From: Orychophragmus violaceus
Taxonomy: Eukaryota > Streptophyta > Magnoliopsida > Brassicales > Brassicaceae
Length of the DNA stretch: 64,000 bases
Assembly: GCA_030180135.1 (NCBI GenBank)
Contig: CM058239.1
Span: forward strand, 42,419,270 to 42,483,269
Direction of reading: 5' to 3'
Shown piece after piece: positions 10,996-22,432 of the stretch. Position 1 is the first letter of the stretch; the number at the start of each line of letters is the position of its first letter. The translations under genes and the position numbers were made by a program. Under the pieces are notes generated by a model. That model saw nothing but the letters and a program-made list of their open reading frames with translations. It did not search any database and was not told where the DNA came from.

Positions 10996-11560
10996 TCTAA
11001 ACAAGCCAACTCTATTTAAGCCCGTTTATTTTTCTATGTTTTAAAATAAATTCATAAACCTAATATTACCATAATATTTATGCTTGTATGCAGATTTTAG
11101 ACTTGTTTTAAATCCATTTTAACATCACTTTTTATGTATTAACATTCATGTTTTATAACACTCGGCGAATTGATCGCTTTTCCTTTGTTTTTGCAGGAAA
11201 AAATCTTTTTTTTTTTTTTTTTTTTAACTTGGGGTATCCCTAGCTAGGGGCTCAAATTAATTTTCAAGGGAAGGTGCAACCTGAACTTTTTTACTGGGTA
11301 TTCAAATGGGTCCCTAAAGCAAAATCTATATCTATGTGGATGTCTTTAAACAAATGTGACTTAGTTTCGAATAGCAGGATGATCGAATCTAGAACATGGT
11401 AGCATATAACGTTTGTACCCAACCACTTCACCCCAAGTGTTTGGACACTTCACCCAAGTGTTTGGACAGGAAAATAATTTTCACGTCGCAGTAACTCTTG
11501 TTGTCTTTTTAACTGCAATAAACGGTGCTTCTTCTTGCTAAACCATAGCTAACTAACTAT

Positions 11561-11664
11561 CATTATTCATTACCATTACAATTTAAAACAATTTTCTTTT
11601 CTCTGCAAGTTACATTATTCATTACCATTACAATTTAAAACAATTTTTTTTTCTCTGCAAGTTA
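11561..11664. repeat. 52-bp tandem duplication
   Basis: CATTATTCATTACCATTAC and the following 33 bases occur twice head to tail with about one difference. Non-coding, in AT-rich spacer downstream of the NOP12-like pseudogene. The rest of 10996-11889 shows nothing recognisable apart from a poly-T run near 11208. Confidence 0.8.
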
Positions 11665-11917
11665 TTTTTATTATTGTTCAGACACAAGTTGAAACAGTTA
11701 TCGTTCAGTTTAAAACCATGATAGGTCAAGTGTAAGCACATAAACTCTGCAAATTTCTAAATTTATTTTTTTTATGTATGATAAAGTTAAATAAATCAAA
11801 ATATTTTTCTTTAAACTCGCAAGTAATCATAATTGTTGCAAGATTACAATGTGTTATATAATGTTGACAATAAATGATACAAAAACGACCTATAACCGCT
11901 TTGGTTTCTTCTTCTTA

Positions 11918-12189
11918 GAGCAGCTCCATCCGTGAGACTGCTTGGGTCTTTTAGCCCAAAAAAATATTAAAATAATGTGGGTCCTATGTGGGGCCCATTT
12001 TTTTTTTTAAAAAACCGTCTCTACAATTCATTGTTTAAGAGACGTTTCTAGCACCGGTCTCGCCACGTGTCGCGTTACAATTGGTCGAAATTTTTTTTTG
12101 TTTTTTTTTTCGCCTTAAAAAAAAAATAATAATAATAATAAAAAATTGGGGTTAAGAGACTCACCTTGGGTCCGCGGCTGTGGCTGCTC
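11918..12189. mobile_element. PIF/Harbinger-type MITE (272 bp) in the NOP12-like 3' coding end
   Basis: Terminal inverted repeats GAGCAGCTCCATCC and GAGCAGCCACAGCC, flanked by TTA duplications at 11915-11917 and 12190-12192. Internal sequence is T-rich with ATT microsatellite and includes AATAATGTGGGTCC, a motif also seen in the MITE at 62453. Insertion separates SFSK from the terminal KKKPKRL of the host reading frame. Confidence 0.88.
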
Positions 12190-13428
12190 TTAGAGAAGCT
12201 TTCAGAAGTTCGGCTTTCCTGTTTACGCTTACTCCCTGCAAATCGCTTACCACCGCTCTCTTTTGAGACTTTCACTTTTCTTGCAGAAACAGCTGGCCGC
12301 TTCTGACTTCGCTGCTTCACAGCACTATTTTTGTTGCCTTGATTACTGCTGCTACTTCTAGGTCTCATTTGCGCAGGGCTTTTCTGATAAGGTTTCTTCT
12401 TATCATCACTAGATTTTGAAGCTCGAACACCTTGATACGAAAGATTAGCCTTCCCCCTCGCAGTTGGTGTGACGACTTTGTCTTTTTGTTGTCTTTTCTG
12501 AGCTGGAGAGTAAGCTTCAGAAGGATTGTTCTTTCTCTTTGATGGTGTTGCATCAGGTTTGGCTCGAGAACTATGTAATTCTCTGTCTCTAAGCTTCAAA
12601 TACCCTTTCTTGATTACGAGAATTGCAGCTTCCTAAAAGACTCATCAGATGATCTAGTTAGTCATACCTAAACTTTAGAAAAATCTAAGTTTTTATTGAC
12701 GACGTACCCGTGTTTTAAACAAGACGTAAGCTATTCCTTTACCAATGTTCAAGTGAGGATCTCTAATAACACGAACAGCTTCTACATTGTTCTCTAGAGT
12801 ACTCTTACCAGTAAACAATTGACACACCTCCTCATCCTGCGTTAAAAAACATAAACAAAAAGAAAACTGAAAATCTGAGATTATGTTCGATAGTCACAGT
12901 CGAACAAGAGAGCCCTGAGATTACTACTTCTAAGTACTAACCTTCACGTCGAAAGGGAGATTGCCTATAATCTCAAATACCATTAATCAACCTACAGATA
13001 ACTCCTTAAAGAGTCAACCAACCATAGAGAAAAGTGAAACTATCATATTACCAGAGACATGTTATGTGCCAGAGAAGCTTCAGCAGATTGCTCTGTTTCA
13101 AACACAACATAAGCATGAACACTGCATTTTCAAAAAAAAAATTTAACATTTAAGACTTTTCCATCACAGAAACTTCAAAATCAAGATCCACAAATGGAAG
13201 TAGAATAAAGAGTTTTCACCTTGAAGCCTTCTCATTGATTTGATTCAACATTATAGCTCCTTTCCTCGTCCTCCAGCTACTTAAGACACACAAAATCCAA
13301 ATTTATATATATCTTAAGAAAATCAGAAACTTACATCCACAATTGGCACCGAACGTATCCTCACGGTTTCAACCTCACCGAATTTACTAAATTCCTTCAT
13401 GATGAGCTTTTTCTTAATCTTTAACGGC

Positions 13429-13751
13429 TGTTGGAGTAAGCTTGTAAATCAAGCTATCTTGAAGAATAAGGAAAAAGGAAATATTTAAGAGTTATCTAAA
13501 TACTTGCCTAAATAATTAGTAGTTATCTAATTGTTAGTTTTCCATTTATTAGGAGTTATCTAATAAGGAGTATTTCCTATTAGGATAAAGAAAAAGGTAT
13601 GAGAGATCTCTATATAAGGAGATGCCAAGGTTGTGGCATAACTTATGAGTTGAGAGAGAGAACATGAAAGCTTAAGTTTTGAGAGAGTTTCTTAAGCTAA
13701 TAAGAGAGTTATTCTTATTGATCTTTGAATTCTTAATATTGTGATTCTATA
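13429..13751 (+). mobile_element. Copia-like solo LTR (323 bp) inside RRM1 of the NOP12-like gene
   Basis: Starts TGTTGGAG and contains a TATA box in CTCTATATAAGGAGATG near 13608, then a leader-like tail. A 5-bp duplication ACGGC flanks it (13424-13428 and 13752-13756), and removing it rejoins the RRM1 reading frame. The 3' end reads TA rather than CA, probably a mutation. No internal region, so a solo LTR. Confidence 0.9.
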
Positions 13752-14247
13752 ACGGCAAGTTCCCAACGAAAACAGTTCTAAGAAGCTTACTCTCGTCATT
13801 ATCCGCCACTTCATCAGCTTTCTTCCTCTTCTCACCAACTTTCTTCTCGTTCATCTCTACGCTTCCGTACTTATTCGTCTCGTATTCCTTCTCAATCTCA
13901 TCTCTCTTCCTCTTCTTCCTCTGTGGTTCCAACCCACTTTCCACAACATCCAAATTCGTCTCTTTCTCAACACCCTCGAGGTCGGAATCTAAAACCAGAT
14001 TTTTCCCCTTTTTAGATTTCTTCATCTTCATGATCGAAACTGTTTCTTCATCTTCAACATTCCATTTATTCCCTTTGCCTTCGGGACTGATCGAATTCGG
14101 GTTCTCATTAGTTTCAGCAGGTTTTGGCTCAGCCTTCTTTCGCCGGAAAGGGTTACTATCGGAGAAGAGACTCGAAAAGCCAGAGCTTTCGCCGCCCTCG
14201 GCCACATCACCGGAGAAAAGAGCAGTGAAGTTCCCTGATTGGGCCAT

Positions 14248-14549
14248 GAAAACGTAGCATTAATGGGCTGATATACTTTTTGGTCCAACTAAGTATATTT
14301 ACACAAAGAGTCTTCTTTTCGGTCACTCGTATTCACAAAGAGAGAACTTTCACGAAATCTGAAAACCCACTTAAAAATTTTGGTGGGCTTTTTCAAACTG
14401 TAAATGGCAATGTGATAAAAATAAAATTTTCCTCTTATTAGTTGGAAACTTTCTTCGAAAAGAACACAAAAATAAAAATATATTTCTACATCATCATTTT
14501 TTTGGAGACTCAGTTGACAGTTCATCCTAAAAAAAATCTTCTCTCGGGC
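14248..14549. other. Upstream region of the NOP12-like pseudogene
   Basis: Presumed former promoter and 5' UTR of the minus-strand gene that starts at 14247. AT-rich; no secure TATA box could be chosen. No other feature seen. Confidence 0.4.
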
Positions 14550-15900
14550 ACGATTTACGAAGCCGCCGTCTTTCATTTCTTCCGCGTCATCGTTGTCTCC
14601 CCGGTTGTCGGTGTTCCTCGCCGGAGCCGGGGAGAGATTCTCTAGACTGTCTTTCTCCTTTGCGGCGATCCTTTAAGCTTCCTCTCCACTCTCTCCGCCG
14701 GCGGAGCTCAACGGTTGCTCTGTGTTTTCCGGTGGTCGTCTTTGCGAGTTTCTCCTTCTGGCGACTGGGATTCGTCTGCTGGCTGGTTCTTTTCACTGGT
14801 TGTTGTGAGCGGAGCAGTGCCGGTCCAATATTTTCGGATACCCTATTCAAAATTAAAATATATATTTTAAAATGCTTATATTATGAAAAATATATTTAGA
14901 AATGTCCTTTTATTTTATTTTTTATATATACTAATGAAGAAAATATATAGAAAATGCCCTTTTTAGTCGGATGCCCTAATCCGTCGCTTATGTGGCTTAT
15001 GCTCGAGGCCGGCTCTGGAGCGGAGTGCGACATGTGCTCTCGGTGGGTTCAGACGAGTCTCCGGTGGGTTTGGTATGTGAGCCAGACTCGGGCTTCATGA
15101 GGTTTTTGACGGAGTTCGTCTGTTGCCGGTCTTAAGAGTCTCTCGCCAGATATAAGTCTTCCCTGTTTTTGCTACCATCGTGTTTGAGTTGAGTTGTGGT
15201 TTAGATTTAGGATATGTAGTTTAGCTTTGGTTTTTTGGTGCAATTATGGTTTAGATTTAGGATCTGTGGATCTCAAGTCTTTTAATTTCGATTCTGCCTA
15301 TGACTTTTCTGATAGGCTGTTGATAGTGGTTTCTAGTCTTGGGATGAAACAACTTTATATTGGATCTTGGTGATTGTGGGTGTTAGTTACTTGGTTTGGT
15401 CAAAGTTAGTTTTGGACCTTCTTTTTTCTCGTAAATCTTGAAATAGAGGTTATTCATTTAACCACCGATTAGATTAATTGAATAAGTTGGTTTCTCCTTA
15501 GATTTGTCAGTCACTTCTTGTAAGGCTAACCTTAAGCGGGGATGCATAGCTCGTGATCTAGACTCTTTAGGTTTTAAATTTAGGTGGGTAGGTTGTAGAT
15601 TCTCATGTGTGGTTATTTTGATGATTATTGGTTTTCCGTGTCTCTTATTCTATCCCGTTGTTCCCCTCTTTCGTGATTTCCAGAATCACAAGTTCTCAGT
15701 AAGCCTTGTTTAACTTTGTTTTGATTCTATTGGTTTGTTTGGTCTTGTATTTTCTGTTTGCACTTTGCGTTCCCTCTTTTGGACTTTGACTCCGGGGACA
15801 TCTTGTCGTCCTCCGGCTTTGTTTGTCGGAAAAGCTTTGTTTTTTGCCGTTCTTGTAGATCCGGCAATGTTTAATGAAATTTCAAGTTGATAAAAAACAT
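14550..15900 (+). repeat. Probable non-LTR retrotransposon-derived repeat (LINE-like ends, no ORF2)
   Basis: Begins with a CCGG-rich leader-like stretch and ends with GATCCGGCAATGTTTAATG before an AT tail, a composition seen at the ends of plant LINEs. No reverse transcriptase frame is present. It may be a deletion derivative. Interrupted at 14815-15017 by a hAT MITE. The assignment is by composition only. Confidence 0.35.
14815..15017. mobile_element. hAT-type MITE (203 bp)
   Basis: Inverted ends CAGTGCCGGTCC and CAGAGCCGGCCTC, with an exact 8-bp target duplication GAGCGGAG on each side (14807-14814 and 15018-15025). AT-rich interior without coding capacity. The 8-bp duplication and CAG-x-GCCGG ends are hAT hallmarks. 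Confidence 0.9.
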
Positions 15901-15949
15901 CAGCATTTTTTCAAAAAATATTTGGGCCTTTTGAGTTCACCTTATGTAT

Positions 15950-16538
15950 CTTTCTCATTTAAATTTCCCTAAAACTTTATTATTTCCCTTAGAAATTGAT
16001 CCATCCCAAAAACATCTCTTCACATCCAAAACATCAAACCCTATCGCATGTCTCTAATTTCTTTCTTCTTCCTCATAAATCTCAACAGTCACGGACGTTA
16101 CATCTAATTCATCAAATCCCCACAATCTTTGCACCCCTTTTGATTGGAGATTTCAAATTAACAGCCCTCAACTATCTCAATCAATATCTGAAGTGTTCAC
16201 GTCCAGGCGTTTCAACTCATTCTCCGTTGGGATTCTAAATTATCGCCTCATGAGGATGAGGAACCCTCCAAGCCATCCCCACTACGCCACTGGGATGAAA
16301 GGAATGTCAAAGAACACAAGTTTATGGGGATTTTTCTTCTCCTTCTCAATGCAAAGGTATGTATTCACTTTCATATCGCTTTCAGTTACCTTTACCAATT
16401 TTATAAACATTCACTCATATCTCCTTCCGCCAATCTATAGAATCCTGTTATACATGGTTTCATTCAAGCTGCGAGGTCCAACAACTACTGCCAAATGCTG
16501 GAAATTTTTTCAGTGCAACCTTGGTTTTGATATAAGGG
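15950..16538 (+). other. Possible host gene exons left of the solo LTR insertion
   Basis: A frame around 16248-16356 reads SPHEDEEPSKPSPLRHWDER and onwards and ends at a GTATGT donor-like site. A second piece (16440-16543) reads HGFIQAARSNNYCQMLE. Removing the LTR-type insertion (16544-29945) joins this to the sequence at 29946 without a frame break for about 15 codons. I do not recognise the protein. Could be a degraded gene or chance. Confidence 0.3.
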
Positions 16539-19204
16539 AAGGTTGTAACGCCCCCTTCCTGTTTTCCAACAATCAAATAAGAACATGACCGATCGAACCC
16601 GAGTAAGCCATACGAGAAGAATTTGTCGCAATACGAAGCCATAGATAGACTGGTTTGAGTCAAAGGCTCTAACCAAACCATCATTGAGTCCGTTTACCTC
16701 GTTTTCACGATACAAGGATTTTCGACCCGTACCGCTTCCACGAGTTATAATCGGTTCGGACTAAACCGTATATCAGGAAATTATTATGTATTTATTATTT
16801 TAAATCATAAATTATATTTTTTATCAAACTACAATTTTCTACAAATCATTTAGCAGGATACGAACAAAATACGAAACCGAAAACCAAGTCAAAATGCACA
16901 CGAAAGCAAACCAATGCCAAATACGAGCCTAAGACTACTACGAGTATCCAATGCGTTTGTCGATCTATGCCAAACATGAAAACACAAAAAATTCTAATGA
17001 GTAATCTAAGATTACCCAGTGAGAGAGCTCCCAACTAAGAGGCTGCTAACAATCTAATAATCCAGCCCAAACCCAAAAAACAATCAAGTACAATAGTTGA
17101 TCACGTTCTACCAAGACGTGATGAGCTCCACAACACACAAGCATACAATAACAACACAAAACAACAAACGTAACCACGGAAATTGAGATCATTGCGGCAC
17201 ATGTTCTCGAATAGACTCGATATATCTATCGCGGTACTAACACTAACTCCATACCACAAGGCCCACTATGCGAACTCGGTAACATCCACGGGAACACTTA
17301 GCTACCCCAATGCTAAGTAAAACCTCCCAGGACTCCTAGACGTAAACACAAAGTCCTACGACCTAGGATACTATTCTCTGTCCATCAGTACACAACGACT
17401 CGAGATATCCCTAGATAGCCTAAGCTTCCATGCAATCCGGCCCTAGGACAGAACCCTGTATTCTCCGTACCGCACACCTACCGGCGTCACTCAGTAGCTT
17501 AACACTATAACTAGAATCATCACCCGAAGGCACGTGAAACGATTATGTAATTACCTGAGGATCCAATCAGGTGGGAAGTACCGAAACGCTTTCACTAGAC
17601 TTGTGGAATCTAACACACCCTAGAGTCCTGATAACTATAAATAAAACATGCAAACTCTCTAGGACTCTAACACCCAAGACCAAGAAGGTCAATAGAAATA
17701 AACAACATAATCATAACACCCACTCTATTTCGCAAGTACTATCTCCAACCTCCACATCACCCGACCTTATCCGGTTCCATACCGGATTAAGAATCTATTC
17801 ACACTTACACGGTCCCGTACTGAGGTAAGTGTCAACAACACGGTCTATCAGGCTCAACACCGGAATAGACTAAACACCACACAATCAACGGTCTACCCGG
17901 TCCAACAGCAGAGTAGATAAACGATCACACAACGACAACACCAATCAACACTTAGGTTTCAATAGGATTTTAGCCCTAGCTTAACTTTAATTCATTCAAT
18001 TTACTACCTTGGGATTAATGGCTTAATAATCCCGTAGACGGCTTAATCTAGATTCTAATTATTAATTCTTTTTCCCTTAAATTCTTATTCTTAATCCTCG
18101 ATCTGTCAGCTTGAAATTAGTAAACTTACTAATCTCATTACTTCACATTATTCTTTAATTAATATATTTAACCCGATAACCCCATACTATTTTCTAATCA
18201 AAACACCCGTTATAATATTCTAAATATGATGTGTTTTAAATCCGCATTTTAATTCACTCTTAATTTCTCGTATCTAGATTCATTATTACGTTCTTACTAT
18301 CATATATATATGCATATAGGTCCTAGCATATCGTTCTAAAATGAATGCATCAAATAATAACCGTCAATCGAAAGCATAAACAGTAAATTACCAATACGAG
18401 CTATCTACATGCCATGTCATTAACCTAACCATTTAATCAATCATTCGGGTTATCAATCAACCTAACCGTTCTAACAAATTCAATCATACAAGTATGCAAC
18501 ATAAGATAATGGTTTATGAATCTGGTTCTATATGACCTAATTTATATGCATCAAACAATTGAACCGACTCACAGTGCATATATAAGTGAAGGATGGATGA
18601 TCTGACTGTGCAACGAACCCCGAGACCGAGCTAAACCGACTTGATCTGAAGCATTGACCAAGTTGACCAGTAGCTTTGACTTTGACCATGAGGCGTTGAC
18701 CAACCAAGCTTTGACATAACCAAATAGCATTGACCTGATCGTTGATTGCGGCTGAAATCCGGTGTTGACCACGACTAAAGGAGGTTTGACCGGTGTTGAC
18801 CGGCCGTTGACCACAGTGGTTGACCGGCGAGGAGAGGCTGCCGGTGACTTGTCCAGCGTAATGTTAACTGCCGGCGAAGAATCCGGCGAAGAAAGAGAGT
18901 TAAATTGATCGGCGAGTGGAGCTCACGGCGTGAGAGATCCGTAGGCAGCCAAAGAAATACGGCGGCGGAAATTAGCTTCTCCGGTGACATTGGCTTGTCT
19001 CCGGTGAGTGGATGAATTGAGAGGAGGAGAAGAGACCTTACTAAAGGAGGATCCGGCCAAGAAAAGGAGGAGAGAGACAGCGGAGCTAACCGGCAGCGAC
19101 TTCTCCGGCGAATCTTTGGTGGCGGTTGATGAGAGAGAGGTGACAATCTCAGTGACGGAATTTCTAGGCGGTTTCTAATCCAATTAGGCAACCCTAAGTC
19201 TCAA

Positions 19205-19862
19205 TTCCATAGCCTAGGATCTAGGATTCATGCTTAGAGTTGAATCTACATCAGATCTCGTGTTTACCTGGAGATTTGCAGCGGAACAGGGTCAAATAAA
19301 CGAGATCTCCAGCGCCTCAGATGTTGCGCCTCTACTGCAGTCCACACGCACACAAGCTGGAATCCGCCGGGATGCTAGTGCCGGAAATCGGATCTCCTGG
19401 GAAACCTGTGTTTAGAGATGTGGCTGCCAAAAAACAACGACTAGGGTTCCAGGTCGTTCATATAAACCTATATATAGACCTGGAATAACTAAACCGATCA
19501 TTGGACTAATTCCAATTCGTTTAAGTCATCAAATCGAAACATCAGTTTCGAAACCTGGCCTGTGTCGATCGACACACTACTGTTTCGATCGACACACCAC
19601 TTAAAACTCGAATTCAATGTGTATCCAATACACATTGAACAGACCATGTGTCAATGATCAATCCCATACAAAGTGCATCCAGCTTGCTTAGGTGTGTGAC
19701 CCTGTAGTTCCACATAATACTAGCAATGAGCTACAACTCATTTGTCATAAGCGGCTTCTAGCAAAACGTTATGACCACCTAGTATCACATGAATTGTCCG
19801 ATCTCGACAATACAACTATCATTAGAGTAAGTACAATGTGATTTCAGGACACACTCCCAACA
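19205..19862 (-). repeat. 3' LTR of element A
   Basis: Aligns with the Copia-1 LTR from CCTAGGATCTAGG (19215) to CTCCCAACA (19862), followed by the polypurine tract complement ATCTCCCAG. The extreme left end is degraded, so the start is estimated from alignment. Contains two TCGATCGACAC palindromes near 19565-19590. Confidence 0.8.
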
Positions 19863-22123
19863 ATCTCCCAGTTGTACTGGAATCACTTATTCCTATAATC
19901 CTTTTATCTCTATATCTCGATATGGCATAAGGCAAGAATATGTGTCATCCTTATTATAGCCAACATCATGTTCATCAAACTCCTGATCTATACTGATAAA
20001 ACAAACGACTGACAATCACCTCGTTTGAGCACGTCCATGCATTTTTCTCAGTATCAAATCTTCGATGGGCCCTGAGATATTTATCTCCTGTTATATAGGA
20101 GGGACAAATCCCTTCTTGTTCCATCCCTGTTTCTACACACACTTCATGATACGCCTAAGCAATGCCGTTATAGCCGCCAGTTACGGAACGACGTTTGACA
20201 AGGTCAAAGCGCACCAATTCACATGCTAGAAAGCATGATGAACTCAGGTATAAGGACTATACTCTATAGTCGTAATGAGAACCTCTTATGACACTGGTAT
20301 AACTATCCTGTAGAGTTCTCATTAGCGGGTCATATCTGATCATATGTTCACCAACATATATCTATGTGATTGACGTTGATACTCATATCAATGACTCCAT
20401 TAAACTTAGTCATATGTCACCTCACATACTAGTCTTAACGGTTGTTAGTGTCCCACTTTAACAACCTCCGACCAGGGACAAACATAATTTTATGTCATCT
20501 TTCACTTATAGGGTTTCATGATCAAGTCCTCAACTTGATGACCTATAAAATGAACATAAAATACTTGGGGACCATTATTTAATTATTCAATAATCAAATA
20601 ATGCTGATGTCAGTTTTTCATAAACATGACCATAGCATGTCTATGTGAACATCATAACTAACATAACTCCCACTAGAATCAAGACCACGTCTTCAGATAT
20701 CTAGTACCTACAACAACCGTATAAAACTCGTGCTTAGGTTGTGAGAGAGGCTGTGGTGTTCTTGCTTGGAACCATTCCAACAAACCACACCGTTATTCAT
20801 TAATAAGCACTATTCTACGGTCCATTGCTTGGAGCCCTTCCAACAGATAGCACCGCTACACAGACAAAGAGACATAACCAGGTGGGAACCGGGAATCGTC
20901 TTTGTCCGTCTAATTACTCATAACAGATTCGTCACTTTCTCAGTTGAACAAGAACCTATCCTTAGTGTTTCTCAAACACTTGGGGATATTCCTTACAACT
21001 GTTCAGTGACTTTTACCGGAACATATTGGTATCTTCTCGTCATGCTTTATGCGTAAGCTGCATCTAGATGAGCGCAAAATATGGCATTCATGATGGATTC
21101 TATTGCAGAAGCATAAGGAATCACACTCATAGATACTAGCTCAGCCAGTGTCCAAGACACTTCTTCTTGCTAAGATTATTGCCACAAGACCTTTGGTGTG
21201 ACGCCATTCTTGGAATCATGCATATTGGAACTGTCCAATACCTTATCAACATAAGGATTCTGACACGATCCAATTAGCCTACCCAATCCATTACAATAGA
21301 TCCTTATTCCAAGAACTAAGGCTTCTCCCATGTCTATCGTTGAAGTGACTTCCGACCCAAGTCCTGATAAGACTTAAGCGACGGAACGTCGTTTATGAGA
21401 TTAAGTATGTTATATACATACAGTGTGAGAAATGCAACTACGCTCCCACTAGTATACTTGTAAACGCACGGTTCCTATTCGTTCCTGATCAAGTCAAAAC
21501 TTTTGACCATTTTAACAGAACGTAGATTCCAACTCCAAGATGTTTTGCTTCAATCCAGAAATGGATCGGTGAAGCTAACATGCATACCTAGCAAATTTTC
21601 GGAGTTGGGGCTTACCATCGCTACTTGAATTTCGCATGCTCGTCACTTTTCAATGATCAACAGATCACGGCAATCGGTCACGAGAAATCACTCTCGGGTT
21701 AGTGACGGATCCATTCGGATCTGCGAACTTCAGGCTCCACAGGTGTAGGTCCTACAGCACTTTGTAGATCCAACCGCTGCTCTCCCTTAACAGGTTGAGC
21801 AGCCTCCTGTGTTTCTCAAATTTCATCGAGCTGTACTTCTACTCCCACTGTTCTTCTTGGAAAGAAACTTTCTATCTAGAAAAACGGAGTTCCGAACAAC
21901 AAAACTTTGTTCTCGGATTGGTTGCAAAAGTAATAAGCCTCGGTTTCCCTAGCACAACCAGCGAAGCAACACTTATCAGATTTGGGTTTAAGGTTGTCTG
22001 TTGACTTACTGCTTAACATAAACCTTGCAATCCCAATCAATCAGGAAAACATACTTGGAAAACTCCCATTCCACATCCAATGTGGTGTCTTTCAACTGAT
22101 TCTGATAGAAACCTATTTGGCGC
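19863..22123 (-). pseudogene. Element A: 3' UTR and degraded pol relic
   Basis: Follows Copia-1 positions 431 to about 3310 in the same order, but with numerous indels and stops; no long frame survives. Recognisable traces include sequence matching the RNase H, reverse transcriptase and linker regions. It ends abruptly at 22123 inside the integrase region, where LTR sequence of element B begins. Confidence 0.75.
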
Positions 22124-22432
22124 AAAGCCTGCATCGATCGACACACTCATGTATTGATCGACACATACATCATAAAACTCTATGTCAATGTGTATCCAAT
22201 ACACATCAACTTGATCATTATCAAATGATCATTCCCATATGTTAGCTTCCAGATTGCTTAGGTGTGTGACCCTATAGGATCATATAATACTGGCAGTAAG
22301 TCTACAACTTACAGATTACAAGAGGCTTCTAGCAAATCATTACAATCACCAGTATTATATAAACGATTGATCTCGGTTCACAACTACTATCAGGAGTGAG
22401 TACAAGTGTGATTTCAGGACATAATCCCAACA
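22124..22432 (-). repeat. 3' LTR fragment of element B
   Basis: Starts mid-LTR at AAAGCCTGCATCGATCG and ends CCCAACA at 22432. Nearly identical to the last 300 bp of the LTR at 28193-28840. About half of the LTR is missing at the junction with element A pol. Confidence 0.85.

Larger units (their letters stand above)
11890..14247 (-). pseudogene. NOP12/RBM34-like RRM protein (At5g46840-like), disrupted
   Basis: Relic of a nucleolar RNA-binding protein with two RRM domains, whose yeast and animal relatives act in ribosome biogenesis. Pieces on the minus strand: N-terminal acidic/basic region (14247-13752) ending in the RNP motif TVFVGNLPL; continuation KIKKKLIMKEF (13428-13340); exons near 13265-13205 (RTRKGAIML) and 13128-13075 (VHAYVVFETEQSAEAS); GNLPFDVK (12970-12942); DEEVCQLFTGKST to VLFKTR (12836-12708); lysine-rich C-terminus from 12632. 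Most exons still have GT/AG borders. Lesions: a solo LTR (13429-13751) splits RRM1; the inter-RRM segment is deleted between about 12973 and 13060; a MITE (11918-12189) sits eight codons before the stop. The true end KKKPKRL-stop is at 11914-11890. In A. thaliana the neighbour is, from memory, bHLH28, found here 28 kb away on the same strand. Confidence 0.88.

Noticed and set aside
18775..19191. 138-codon minus-strand frame rich in Leu, Arg and Ser
   Set aside because: Lies in CCGG/TTGACC-rich non-coding LTR-type DNA; no domain, no homologue recognised, and the opposite composition bias explains its openness.
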